Assembly: GCA_019455325.1 (NCBI GenBank) | Contig: JACFMQ010000009.1 | Coordinates: 101,924 to 165,923 of the forward strand | Direction of reading: 5' to 3' | Length of the DNA: 64,000 nt | From: Rhodocyclaceae bacterium | Lineage (GTDB): Bacteria > Pseudomonadota > Gammaproteobacteria > Burkholderiales > Rhodocyclaceae | In this document: positions 29,092 through 38,333 of the stretch, in pieces | How the letters are laid out: each line of letters opens with the position of its first letter | Numbering within the stretch: position 1 is the first letter of the stretch | Notes under the pieces: model-generated | The model's database searches: none | Seen by the model: only the letters and a program-made list of their open reading frames with translations | Told to the model about the DNA's origin: nothing | Translations under genes and position numbers: made by a program

Positions 29092-30068
29092 GCGTTTTCT
29101 CCGGCGGCGAAAATGCGGCGCAGGCCGTCCTCGACGCCGACCGGCGGATGCCAGCCCAGTACGTCCCGCGTCTTGCCGATATCCACCTGCAGGCTGCCGC
29201 ACAGCCGCCGCGCGACGCCCGGCCGGCCGAGCATCGTCGCCGCCCCCCGCAGCACTGCGGGCGGGCACGGCAGCAGGCGGGCCGGAGATCCCATGGCTGC
29301 TCCGGCGAGCCGGAGCAGTTCGGGCGTGGACAGATCGCGCCCGTCGCTGACGAGGAAGGTTTCGTTGGCGGCGCGCGGGTGCGCGAGGCAGGTCAGGATC
29401 AGGTCGCAGAGATTGTCGACGGCGACCAGGCTGCGCCGGTTGTCGACGGAAGCGAGCGGCAGCGGCAGGCCGCGTCGCAGCCAGTTCAGCATCGTCAGGA
29501 AATTGCCCCCGACGCCCGGCCCATAGACGAGCGGCGGCCGGATGATCGCCACTTCCAGCCCGGTCTCCTCGGCGACGCGGCGCAGCGCGCATTCCGCCTC
29601 GTGCTTGCTGACGCCGTAGGCGTCCTCCGGGGCCGGCGCGTCGTCGGCATGGAATGGGCGGCCGGGCGCGGTCTCCTCGCCGTTGACCTTGACCGAGCTG
29701 AGAAAGATGAGGCGCCGTACGCCGGCGGCGGCGGCCCGGCGGGCGAGGCGTTCGGTGGCGGCGACGTTGGCGCGGCGGAATTCGGCCAGCGGGTCGGCGG
29801 CGCGCTCCTGCATCACGTGCACGCGGGCGGCGAGGTGGACGAGCGCGGCGCAGCCATCCAGGGGGACGTCGGCGCCAATGTCCGGAATGTGCTGCCAGGC
29901 GATGCGGCCCGCGGCGTCGTCGCCGGCCCCGCGCTGCCGGGTCAGGGCGCGGGCTCGCCAGCCGGCGGCGACCAGTTGCGGCAGCAGCGCCCGCCCGACG
30001 AAGCCGGTGGCGCCGGTGATCGCCACGACCTCGTCTGCGACGGGCAGTTGTCCGGTCCGGTGCGGCAA
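29088..30068 (-). CDS. NAD-dependent epimerase/dehydratase (extended SDR)
   Basis: A 326-residue extended short-chain dehydrogenase acting on a nucleotide sugar. The NAD loop ITGATGFVGRALLPQL is near residue 17, LVHLAARVHVMQE follows, and YGVSKHEAECALR is the catalytic YxxxK. IIRPPLVYGPGVGGNFLTML is the conserved substrate strand. Relatives sit beside initiating sugar transferases and are annotated as UDP-glucose or UDP-GlcNAc 4-epimerases. The start at 30068 may be too far upstream; a GTG about ten codons inside begins nearer the NAD loop. Confidence 0.87.
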   Translation of the reverse strand: MPHRTGQLPVADEVVAITGATGFVGRALLPQLVAAGWRARALTRQRGAGDDAAGRIAWQHIPDIGADVPLDGCAALVHLAARVHVMQERAADPLAEFRRANVAATERLARRAAAAGVRRLIFLSSVKVNGEETAPGRPFHADDAPAPEDAYGVSKHEAECALRRVAEETGLEVAIIRPPLVYGPGVGGNFLTMLNWLRRGLPLPLASVDNRRSLVAVDNLCDLILTCLAHPRAANETFLVSDGRDLSTPELLRLAGAAMGSPARLLPCPPAVLRGAATMLGRPGVARRLCGSLQVDIGKTRDVLGWHPPVGVEDGLRRIFAAGENA

Positions 30069-30069
30069 G

Positions 30070-30837
30070 TCACCTCCGCCGGGCGGACGGTGTCAGGATG
30101 CGGCGGATGCGCTGCTTGTCCTCGTCCGTCAGCCTGGCGCGGCCGACGTAGTCGAGGTAGAAGTGCAGGCGCTGCGTGCGCGACAACTGCTGCTTGCCGA
30201 CGATGTCGAGGCAGGCCAGATCCTTGACGATGCGGTAGCGCAGCATCGGCCCGAACCAGAAGCCGCCGCTCGGGCAGTCGATGAGATACACCGTCGGCGG
30301 ATCGCCGTCGTCGACGAGGATGTTGCGCCACTTGAGGTCGTTGTGCGCGAAGCCTTCCTCGTGCAGCCGGCGCGCGTGCCGGGCGATCTGGCGGCTGACC
30401 TCGGCGACCCAGCGGCGGTCGGAGAGGCGCGCGTCGCCGTCGCTCGCCATGCGGGCGAGGTCGACCGTGCCCGGAATTTCCTCGGTGATCAGCGCCCCGC
30501 GCACGAAGCTGCTGTGCACGCGCTCGCGCCCGTAGCCGACCAGCGTTGCCGTCGGGATGCCCCACTGGCGAAAGCGGAGCAGGTTCTCCCATTCCTTGAC
30601 CACGCGCTGCGGCGCGATCAGGCCGCGCAGGCCGAACCAGCGGTCCGCGGCGCGCCTGCCGTTGCCGGTATAGCGCTTGACGTAGTAGCGCGTGCCGTCG
30701 GCGGCGACGCGCAGGACGCAGGACAGCGAGTCGCTGGCGATCAGTTCGCCGTCGACGGCGAAGGCCGCCTCCAGGCTGCCGAACAGCCGCTCGGCCTCGC
30801 GTCCGCGGAAATCGGGATTGAAATGCCAGTCGATCAT
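30070..30837 (-). CDS. Lipopolysaccharide kinase (InaA/Kdo-kinase type)
   Basis: A 255-residue protein-kinase-like LPS kinase. RYYVKRYTGNGRR holds the ATP-binding Lys, AHNDLKWRNILV near residue 170 is the catalytic loop (HNDxxxxN), and YLIDCPSG carries the metal-binding Asp. It phosphorylates a core sugar. It is translated in overlap with the WaaP homologue upstream (ATGA, 30834-30837), so two LPS kinases are made together. The acceptor sugar is not evident. Confidence 0.85.
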   Translation of the reverse strand: MIDWHFNPDFRGREAERLFGSLEAAFAVDGELIASDSLSCVLRVAADGTRYYVKRYTGNGRRAADRWFGLRGLIAPQRVVKEWENLLRFRQWGIPTATLVGYGRERVHSSFVRGALITEEIPGTVDLARMASDGDARLSDRRWVAEVSRQIARHARRLHEEGFAHNDLKWRNILVDDGDPPTVYLIDCPSGGFWFGPMLRYRIVKDLACLDIVGKQQLSRTQRLHFYLDYVGRARLTDEDKQRIRRILTPSARRR

Positions 30838-31658
30838 GCCGCGCTCCCCGGCGCGAACTTCTTCAGGTAGCGCCGCTGCAGGCGTGCCGCCTCGCGGTTC
30901 AGGTGCTCGATCAGCCCCGCCTCGTCGCGCAGGATTTCGCGCAGCGGCCGGTCGAAGTAGACGCGCAGGAAGCGCAGGAAGTCGCGCTGCGTCAGGCCGA
31001 TGCCGAGCGCCGAGAAATAGAGCGCGGCGAGATCCTTGTCGCGCCAGCGACGCGGCGTCTTTGGCCGCAGTTGCGCGCGGTGCAGGTCGATCAGCGACAG
31101 CCTGAAATCGTCCGCGGTCGGCGCCGGGTCGAGGTGCAGCAGGAAGTGGCAGATGTAGAAGTCGCGGTGGTTGACGCCGCCTGCGTGCATGCGCCGCGCC
31201 ATCGTCGCCACGCGCGCGATCAGCGCGCGCTTGAAGCGCGGCGCCGGCGGCCGCACTGGCCAGTCGCGGCAGACGTCTTCCAGGCTGGCGGTCGGCGCCA
31301 GCTCCTCGGTGACGATGAACGAGCGCTGCGTCGCCGGGTTGCCGCCGCGCGCGCCGTAGGCCACGGCGCGCATGGTGGCGACGCCGAGCGCCTCCAGCCG
31401 CCGGATCGCCCGCCACTCGTTGCCGGCGCCGAGCACCGGCAGGCGCAGCGCCAGCAGATTCTTGGCGATCTCGCCCCAGCCGACGCCGCGGTGGATCTTG
31501 ACGAAGTAGCCGCGGCCGGCGACCTCGGTGCGCAGCGTGCGGCGTGCCTCCAGCTCGCGGTAGACGCGGCCCTGCAGCGCTTCGACCGCGGCGAACGGAT
31601 CCTGCCCGGCCCATAGCGCGCGGAAGGGTTGGTCGAGGAACAGTTCGTCGGCGCTCAT
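30834..31658 (-). CDS. waaP: LPS core heptose(I) kinase
   Basis: A 274-residue kinase of the WaaP/RfaP family, which phosphorylates the first heptose of the LPS core. Marks: YFVKIHRGVGWGEIAKNLL at the N-terminal lobe, SFIVTEELAPTASLE, the catalytic HRDFYICHFLLH and RLSLIDLHRAQLR with the metal-binding Asp. It overlaps the waaG homologue (ATGA, 31655-31658). The gene order waaG-waaP is as in other Gram-negative core clusters. Confidence 0.94.
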   Translation of the reverse strand: MSADELFLDQPFRALWAGQDPFAAVEALQGRVYRELEARRTLRTEVAGRGYFVKIHRGVGWGEIAKNLLALRLPVLGAGNEWRAIRRLEALGVATMRAVAYGARGGNPATQRSFIVTEELAPTASLEDVCRDWPVRPPAPRFKRALIARVATMARRMHAGGVNHRDFYICHFLLHLDPAPTADDFRLSLIDLHRAQLRPKTPRRWRDKDLAALYFSALGIGLTQRDFLRFLRVYFDRPLREILRDEAGLIEHLNREAARLQRRYLKKFAPGSAA

Positions 31659-32776
31659 TTGCGTTCCGCGAGGATGACGTCGGCCGCCGTTTCGGCGTTG
31701 TCGTAGATGTCGGCGTGCCCGGCGAAGGCCAGCCCGTTCGCCTGCCACTGCCGGCGCGCCGCGTCGTCGCGCAGCATGCGTTCGAGCGCGGCGTTCAGCG
31801 CCGGCTGCGCGAACGGTTCGGGCAGCACGACGCCGGCGCCCGCGTCCTCGATGTAGTGCGCGTAGCCGCAGACCGCCGTGGTCAGCACCGGCAGCCCGGC
31901 GACCACGGCTTCGAGCAGCACGGTGCCGGTGTTCTCGTTGTACGCCGGGTGGATCAGCAGGTCGGCGCCGAGCAGGAAGCGCGGGATGTCGTCGCGGCCC
32001 TGCAAGATGTCGACACGTTCGCCGACGCCGAGCGCGGCCGCCATGCGCCGGAAGGCGGACGGTTCGTCGGCGCCGATGGCGATCAGCCGCGTGCGCCGGC
32101 GCAGCGCGTCCGGCAGCGCGGCGAGGGCGGCCAGGCTGCGGTCCAGCCCCTTGGTCTTGAAGCCGGAGCCGATCTGCACGAGCAGCCGGTCGTCGTCGGT
32201 CAGCGCGAATTCGGCGCGGAACGCGGCGCGGATCGCGGCGGCGTTCGCCGGCGCCCGCCGGTCGCGCGCGATGCCCGGCGGCAGCAGGTGGAAGCGTTCG
32301 GCCGGCGTGCCGTAGTGCCTGACGAACAGCGGCTGCTGCAGGGACGAGATCATCAGGATCTCGGTGCGGCTCGCCGGCGCGAACACCGCCCGCTCGTAGG
32401 CCGCGAAATGGCGGTAGCGGCCGGACAGGCGATAGAGCGGGTTCCGCAGCGTGCGCGCCTTGTCCTCGTAGCACGGATCGGCGGCGAAGTAGACATCCAG
32501 CCCCGGCATCTTGTTGAAGCCGATGACGCGTTCGACCGGCCGCTGCGCCATGTCGCGCCGCAGCCAGTCGGTGAACTTCGCGTAGCGGCGCGCGTTGGTC
32601 AGCGCCCGCACCGGCACCACCTGCACCTCGAAGCCGGCGGGAATCTCGCCGCGCCATTCCAGCGTGTAGACGCGGATGGCGTGGCCGCGCCGCTGGCAGG
32701 CCAGCGCGATGCGCAGGAAATCGCGCTGCAGGCCGCCGTGCGGGAAATACTTGTAGAGGCAGAAGGCGAGCCGCAT
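31655..32776 (-). CDS. waaG: LPS core glycosyltransferase, WaaG-like (GT4)
   Basis: A 373-residue GT-B glycosyltransferase adding a hexose to core heptose. [20 protein letters not shown] at the N-terminus, [34 protein letters not shown] and the C-terminal [21 protein letters not shown] (the E-x7-E motif) are typical. Its initial ATG shares one base with the stop of the upstream acyltransferase gene. It is the first of the two genes translated after lpxL on this strand. Confidence 0.93.
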   Translation of the reverse strand: MRLAFCLYKYFPHGGLQRDFLRIALACQRRGHAIRVYTLEWRGEIPAGFEVQVVPVRALTNARRYAKFTDWLRRDMAQRPVERVIGFNKMPGLDVYFAADPCYEDKARTLRNPLYRLSGRYRHFAAYERAVFAPASRTEILMISSLQQPLFVRHYGTPAERFHLLPPGIARDRRAPANAAAIRAAFRAEFALTDDDRLLVQIGSGFKTKGLDRSLAALAALPDALRRRTRLIAIGADEPSAFRRMAAALGVGERVDILQGRDDIPRFLLGADLLIHPAYNENTGTVLLEAVVAGLPVLTTAVCGYAHYIEDAGAGVVLPEPFAQPALNAALERMLRDDAARRQWQANGLAFAGHADIYDNAETAADVILAERK

Positions 32777-33636
32777 CAGTCCGCCTCCGCGGACGCCGGC
32801 GGCGGCACGCCCTTCGGCCGCTTGTAGCGGTTGTAGCCCCACAGGTACTGCCCCGGAGAGCGACGGATCAGCGCCTCGACCTCGCGGTTGATCGCCGCCG
32901 CGCGCGCTTCCAGGTCGCCCTCGATCGGCGCCGTCGGCAGGCCGAAGTGGAGGCGGTAGCCGGCGCCGCCGGGCAGGCGCTCGCCCCAGGCCAGCAGCAC
33001 CGTGGCGCCGGTCTCGGAGAGGCGCGCGGCCAGCGTCATCGTATACGCCGGGCGGCCGAAGAAGGGCAGCCAGCGCCCCTCGCCGACCTTCGGCGCCTGG
33101 TCCGGCAGCAGGCCGACCGCCTCGCCGCGCTTCAGCGCCTTGAGCAGCCCGCGCACGCCGGAGAGGTCGGCCGGCGCCAGGTGCAGGCTGGCGCGCCGGC
33201 GGCCGCGCTCGATCATCTCCTGCAGCCAGGCCTGCCGCGGCGGCCGGTAGAGGACGGTGATCGGCGCCTGCGTGGCGTAGTACTGCGCGGTGATCTCGAA
33301 GCAGCCGAGATGCGGCGTCAGGAACAGGATGCCGCGGCCGGAAGCGCGCGCCGCGTCGATCAGTTCCTGGCCGTCGACCGCGACGACCATGGTCGCCGCC
33401 TCCGCCAGCGTCTTCAGCCAGATGCGCGGCAGTTCCAGCGCCATGCGCCCGGCCGCGGCGACCGCCGCCCAGCGCCAGCGCGCGGCCGCCGGCTCGCCGA
33501 GCGCCAGCGCCATGTTCTCGCGCAGGTGGCGGCGGTAGGTCGGCGAAGCGAGGTAGGCGACGACGCCGGCGACGGCGCCGAGCCGGTGGAGCACGGGCAG
33601 CGGCAGCAGCGAAAGAAGGCGGAACAGGAGGCGCAT
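32776..33636 (-). CDS. Lipid A late acyltransferase, LpxL/HtrB type
   Basis: A 286-residue membrane-anchored acyltransferase that adds a secondary acyl chain to Kdo-lipid A. An N-terminal hydrophobic segment is followed by [10 protein letters not shown], whose H-x4-E is the catalytic motif, then [18 protein letters not shown] and the C-terminal [16 protein letters not shown]. It starts the minus-strand LPS block and is divergent from metK. The chain transferred is not evident from sequence. Confidence 0.92.
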   Translation of the reverse strand: MRLLFRLLSLLPLPVLHRLGAVAGVVAYLASPTYRRHLRENMALALGEPAAARWRWAAVAAAGRMALELPRIWLKTLAEAATMVVAVDGQELIDAARASGRGILFLTPHLGCFEITAQYYATQAPITVLYRPPRQAWLQEMIERGRRRASLHLAPADLSGVRGLLKALKRGEAVGLLPDQAPKVGEGRWLPFFGRPAYTMTLAARLSETGATVLLAWGERLPGGAGYRLHFGLPTAPIEGDLEARAAAINREVEALIRRSPGQYLWGYNRYKRPKGVPPPASAEAD

Positions 33637-33662
33637 CGTCGGTTCGGGAGGGGCGCCGGCGT

Positions 33663-33690
33663 TTGCCGGGCAGGCGAAAAGGGCTACAAT
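33663..33690 (+). promoter_or_regulatory. Candidate sigma70 promoter of metK
   Basis: TTGCCG at 33663-33668 and TACAAT at 33685-33690 are separated by 16 bases, close to the -35 and -10 consensus. Transcription would begin at about 33697 and give a leader of about 135 bases, which contains the structures described next. Confidence 0.55.
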
Positions 33691-33726
33691 TATCGTTCCG
33701 CCGAGTTAATAGGACAACTTGCAGGG

Positions 33727-33826
33727 CGGGTCGGGGCGCGCAAAGCCCCCGAAAATACTGCTAAAGCGTCGCCTGCTCGTGACCCGGGGCCGGTAACGCC
33801 GGCTAACAAGGGTCGTACAGGAGCAG
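33727..33826 (+). promoter_or_regulatory. Structured metK leader with mutually exclusive helices
   Basis: CGGGTC (33727-33732) pairs with GACCCG (33781-33786), enclosing GGGGC-N7-GCCCC (33733-33749). The same GACCC can instead pair with GGGTC (33810-33814), enclosing the hairpin GCCGG-TAACG-CCGGC (33789-33803). CTGCTC (33773-33778) then pairs with GAGCAG (33821-33826), which overlaps the AGGAG ribosome-binding site at 33819-33823. This offers an on/off choice for metK translation. It does not fit a riboswitch class I can recall with confidence. Confidence 0.5.
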
Positions 33827-33831
33827 TTCCC

Positions 33832-34998
33832 GTGAGCAACGAATACCTCTTCACCTCCGAATCGGTCGGCGAAGGCCATCCCGACAAGGTCGCCGACCAG
33901 ATTTCCGACGCCATCCTCGACGCCATCCTGGCCGAGGACGCGGCGGGCCGCGTCGCCTGCGAGACGCTGGTGTCCACCGGCCTGGTGGTGATCTCCGGCG
34001 AGATCACCACCAAGGCGCACATCAACTACCGCGAGATCGCGCAGGAAGCGGTGCGCCGCATCGGCTACACCGATTCCGACATCGGCTTCGACTACAAGAG
34101 CTGCGCCATCCTCACCGCCATCAACCGCCAATCGCCGGACATCGCGCAGGGCGTCAATGAAGGCGAGGGCCTCGACCTCGACCAGGGCGCCGGCGACCAG
34201 GGCCTGATGTTCGGCTACGCCTGCCGCGAGACCGAGACGCTGATGCCCTTCCCGATCTACTACGCGCACCGCATCATGCAGCGCCAGGCCGAGGTGCGCC
34301 GCGACGGGCGCCTGCCCTGGCTGCGTCCGGACGCGAAGAGCCAGCTCACGGTGAAGTACGTCGACGGCAGGCCGGTCGCCATCGACACCGTCGTCGTGTC
34401 GACGCAGCACGGCCCGGACGTCTCGCACGCGCAGCTCTCGGAGGCGGTGATCGAGGAGATCGTCAAGCCGGTGCTGCCGAAGGACATGCTCACCGACAAG
34501 ACCCGCTTCCTGATCAACCCGACCGGCCGCTTCGTCGTCGGCGGCCCGCACGGCGACTGCGGCCTGACCGGCCGCAAGATCATCGTCGACACCTACGGCG
34601 GCGCCGCGCACCACGGCGGCGGCGCCTTCTCCGGCAAGGACCCGTCGAAGGTCGACCGCTCGGCCGCCTACGCCGCGCGCTACGTCGCCAAGAACGTCGT
34701 CGCCGCCGGGCTGGCCGACAAGTGCGAGGTGCAGGTGGCCTACGCCATCGGCGTCGCCCGGCCGGTGTCGCTGATGGTCAACACCTTCGGCACCGGCAAG
34801 GTCGCCGACGAGAAGATCGTCGCGCTGATCGAGAAACACTTCGACCTGCGTCCGAAGGGCATCATCCAGGCCCTCGACCTGCTCCGCCCGATCTACTCGA
34901 AAACCGCCGCCTACGGCCATTTCGGCCGCGACGAGCCGGAGTTCACCTGGGAGCGCACCGACAAGGCCGCGGCGCTGAAAAACGACGCTGGATTGTAA
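33832..34998 (+). CDS. metK: S-adenosylmethionine synthetase
   Basis: A 388-residue enzyme making S-adenosylmethionine from methionine and ATP. The family's [20 protein letters not shown] opening holds the P-loop-like metal region. [12 protein letters not shown] and [16 protein letters not shown] are the two PROSITE-like signatures. The start is a GTG at 33832 behind AGGAG. It begins the methionine-cycle locus and is followed by its own terminator at 35034-35060. Confidence 0.97.
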   Translation: MSNEYLFTSESVGEGHPDKVADQISDAILDAILAEDAAGRVACETLVSTGLVVISGEITTKAHINYREIAQEAVRRIGYTDSDIGFDYKSCAILTAINRQSPDIAQGVNEGEGLDLDQGAGDQGLMFGYACRETETLMPFPIYYAHRIMQRQAEVRRDGRLPWLRPDAKSQLTVKYVDGRPVAIDTVVVSTQHGPDVSHAQLSEAVIEEIVKPVLPKDMLTDKTRFLINPTGRFVVGGPHGDCGLTGRKIIVDTYGGAAHHGGGAFSGKDPSKVDRSAAYAARYVAKNVVAAGLADKCEVQVAYAIGVARPVSLMVNTFGTGKVADEKIVALIEKHFDLRPKGIIQALDLLRPIYSKTAAYGHFGRDEPEFTWERTDKAAALKNDAGL

Positions 34999-35033
34999 AT
35001 TCACGGGCCACAATCCGGCCAACTTGAAGACAC

Positions 35034-35060
35034 AAAGGGAGTTTCACTCCCTTTTTGTTT
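35034..35060 (+). terminator. Rho-independent terminator after metK
   Basis: The hairpin AAAGGGAG-TTTCA-CTCCCTTT (35034-35054) runs into TTGTTTT. It separates metK from the HD-GYP gene. An in-frame ATG at 35024 lies within this terminator region and is therefore not the start of the following gene. Confidence 0.88.
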
Positions 35061-35092
35061 TCAATGACTTACAGGCGCGGCATAATGCGCGC

Positions 35093-36328
35093 ATGCTCAA
35101 GAAAATCAGCGTCGACCAACTCGTCGTCGGCATGCATCTGCACGAATTCTGCGGCTCCTGGATGGAACATCCATTCTGGCGCACGCGCTTCGTCATTAAG
35201 GACCCGAAGGACATCGAGGCGATCCGCGCCAGCAGCATCCGCGAGGTGTGGATCGACGTGAAGAAGGGCGTCGACTGCGCCAGCGGCGTCAGCGCCGAGG
35301 CCAGCGAGGAAGAGGTCGAGCGCGAGCTGCTGGCCGCCGCGTCGGCGGCGCCGGCGGCGCAGCAGCAGACCGCGATGCACGAGGAAGTGGCGCGCGCCGC
35401 GCGCATCTGCGCCAAGTCCAAGGAAGCGGTCGTCTCCATGTTCCAGGAGGCGCGCATGGGCAACGCGGTGAACGCCGAGGACTGCGCGCCGCTGGTCGAG
35501 GAAATCTCCAACTCGGTGGCGCGCAACCCCGGCGCGCTGATCAGCCTGGCCCGGCTGAAGACCGCCGACGACTACACCTACATGCACTCCGTTGCCGTCT
35601 GCGCGCTGATGATCGCGCTCGCGCGCCAGCTCGGCCTCGACGAGGAGCAGACGCGCCAGGCCGGGCTCGCCGGCCTGCTGCACGACCTGGGCAAGGCGAT
35701 GGTGCCGAACGAGGTGCTGAACAAGCCGGGCAAGCTGACCGACGCCGAGTTCGCGATCATCAAGAAGCACCCCGAGCTGGGGCACGAGGCCCTGCTGCAG
35801 GGGGCGCGCGTGCCCGGGGTGGCGCTCGACGTCTGTCTGCACCACCACGAGAAGACCGACGGCAGCGGCTACCCGAAGGGGCTCAAGGCCGACCAGATCA
35901 GCCTCTTCGCCAAGATGGGCGCGGTCTGCGACGTCTACGACGCGATCACCTCGAACCGTCCCTACAAGGCCGGCTGGGACCCGGCCGAATCGCTGCGCAA
36001 GATGGCCGAGTGGGCCAAGGGGCATTTCGACGAGATGGTCTTCCAGGCCTTCGTGAAGAGCCTCGGCATCTACCCGGTCGGTTCGCTGGTCCGCCTCGAA
36101 TCCGGGCGCCTCGGCGTCGTCGTCGAGCAGTCCGAGAAGTCGCTGCTGGCGCCGAAGGTCAAGGTCTTCTTCTCGACCAAGGCGGACGCCCGCATCCGGC
36201 CGGAAGAGATCGACCTTTCCCGCCCCGGCGTCCAGGACAAGATCGCCGGCCGCGAGGACCCGGCGAAATGGCGCTTCCCCGACCTCGACGAACTGTGGGC
36301 CGGCGCCGCCGGCCAGGTGCGCCTGTAG
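35093..36328 (+). CDS. DUF3391 and HD-GYP domain protein (probable cyclic-di-GMP phosphodiesterase)
   Basis: A 411-residue protein. The N-terminal DUF3391 region (MLKKISVDQLVVGMHLHEF) is followed by an acidic linker and a HD-GYP domain with LLHDLGKAMVP, HPELGHEAL, HHHEKTDGSGYPKGL and the terminal NRPYKAGWDPAES. HD-GYP domains hydrolyse cyclic di-GMP to pGpG and GMP. All metal-ligand and GYP residues are present, so activity is expected. A CATAAT hexamer precedes the ATG at 35093. It sits within the methionine-cycle locus. Confidence 0.92.
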   Translation: MLKKISVDQLVVGMHLHEFCGSWMEHPFWRTRFVIKDPKDIEAIRASSIREVWIDVKKGVDCASGVSAEASEEEVERELLAAASAAPAAQQQTAMHEEVARAARICAKSKEAVVSMFQEARMGNAVNAEDCAPLVEEISNSVARNPGALISLARLKTADDYTYMHSVAVCALMIALARQLGLDEEQTRQAGLAGLLHDLGKAMVPNEVLNKPGKLTDAEFAIIKKHPELGHEALLQGARVPGVALDVCLHHHEKTDGSGYPKGLKADQISLFAKMGAVCDVYDAITSNRPYKAGWDPAESLRKMAEWAKGHFDEMVFQAFVKSLGIYPVGSLVRLESGRLGVVVEQSEKSLLAPKVKVFFSTKADARIRPEEIDLSRPGVQDKIAGREDPAKWRFPDLDELWAGAAGQVRL

Positions 36329-36362
36329 GCGCGGCCGCCGGCGCAGCGTCTCCGCGCTGCGG

Positions 36363-36368
36363 TATAAT
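36363..36368 (+). promoter_or_regulatory. Consensus -10 hexamer (TATAAT) for the ahcY transcript
   Basis: A perfect TATAAT lies ten bases before the SAH riboswitch core, so transcription should begin at about 36375, just upstream of the aptamer. No good -35 hexamer is visible 17 bases upstream; that region is instead a GC-rich hairpin (GCAGCG-TCTCCG-CGCTGC). Confidence 0.7.
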
Positions 36369-36377
36369 CGCCGGCCA

Positions 36378-36440
36378 CCGAGGAGCGCTGCACGGGCTGG
36401 CCCATCCGCCACCCCCAGGCTCGGTTCAAAACGGCGCTCA
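36378..36440 (+). promoter_or_regulatory. S-adenosylhomocysteine (SAH) riboswitch
   Basis: CCGAG (36378-36382) pairs with CTCGG (36420-36424), and GAGCGC (36383-36388) pairs with GCGCTC (36434-36439). This pseudoknot is the defining fold of the SAH riboswitch, whose CCGAGGAGCGCTGC start and AACGGCGCTCA end are conserved. In this class, SAH binding increases expression of SAH hydrolase. About 90 bases separate it from the ahcY start; the ribosome-binding site AAGGAG lies at 36517-36522. Confidence 0.95.
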
Positions 36441-36528
36441 CTGACCAACCCTGCCGGGCGCAGGGGGCGAAGTGAGCCGCTCGCGTCACGCCTCCCCTCC
36501 CTGGCTACAGTTATCGAAGGAGCTTACT

Positions 36529-37920
<1,392 letters not shown>

Positions 37921-37927
37921 GCAAGGG

Positions 37928-38308
37928 ATGAGTCAGGAGAGAGGAGTGAGGAGGAAACACCGCGATCTGTTGGCGTGGCAGCACGCCATCAAGCTGGTCA
38001 AGGTCGTTTATCGCCTCACTGCCGCCTTTCCTGACGCTGAACGCTTCGGACTGACAACCCAGATGCGGCGGGCTGCGGTGTCCGTACCATCGAACATCGC
38101 CGAGGGTGCGGCACGCACGACGACCAAGGAATATCTGCACTTTCTCGGCATCGCGCGCGGCTCCCTCAGCGAACTCGACACGCAATTGGTCATCGCCCAT
38201 GAACTCGCCTACTGCGAGAATATCGATGACGTAGAACAGCGCATCAGCGACACCTTCGGCCTGCTCAACGGCCTAATCAATTCGCTGAAACGCCCGGAGC
38301 CCCCATGA
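37928..38308 (+). CDS. Four-helix-bundle protein (S23/IVS family)
   Basis: A 126-residue all-helical protein of the family first seen in 23S rRNA intervening sequences. HRDLLAWQHAIKLVKVVYRLT, FGLTTQMRRAAVSVPSNIAEGAAR (family core, about residues 40-63) and FLGIARGSLSELDTQL are typical. The diversity-generating-retroelement accessory protein Avd has a similar fold; here there is no reverse transcriptase nearby. The first residues (MSQERGV) come from the left terminal repeat. Its stop overlaps the metF ATG (ATGA). Confidence 0.9.
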   Translation: MSQERGVRRKHRDLLAWQHAIKLVKVVYRLTAAFPDAERFGLTTQMRRAAVSVPSNIAEGAARTTTKEYLHFLGIARGSLSELDTQLVIAHELAYCENIDDVEQRISDTFGLLNGLINSLKRPEPP

Positions 38309-38333
38309 CCTCCTCACTCCTCACTCCTAACTC
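37930..38333. mobile_element. S23/IVS four-helix-bundle cassette with 25-base terminal inverted repeats
   Basis: A 404-base unit between ahcY and metF. Its ends, 37930-37954 and 38309-38333, are inverted repeats matching at 23 of 25 positions, built of GGAGTGA-type heptads (left end GGAGTGAGGAGG, right end CCTCCTCACTCC). It carries one gene, the four-helix-bundle protein. The right repeat continues in partial heptads to 38340. Such repeats around S23-type genes recur in bacteria, but I know of no proven mobility mechanism. No transposase is encoded. Confidence 0.65.

Noticed and set aside
33697-33831. Assignment of the metK leader to the SAM-II riboswitch
   Set aside because: Only the GGCTAA-x-AAGGG ending looks similar; the required pseudoknot helices could not be matched by eye.
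35024-35026. ATG as start of the HD-GYP protein
   Set aside because: It lies before the metK terminator, and the DUF3391 domain begins at the ATG at 35093.
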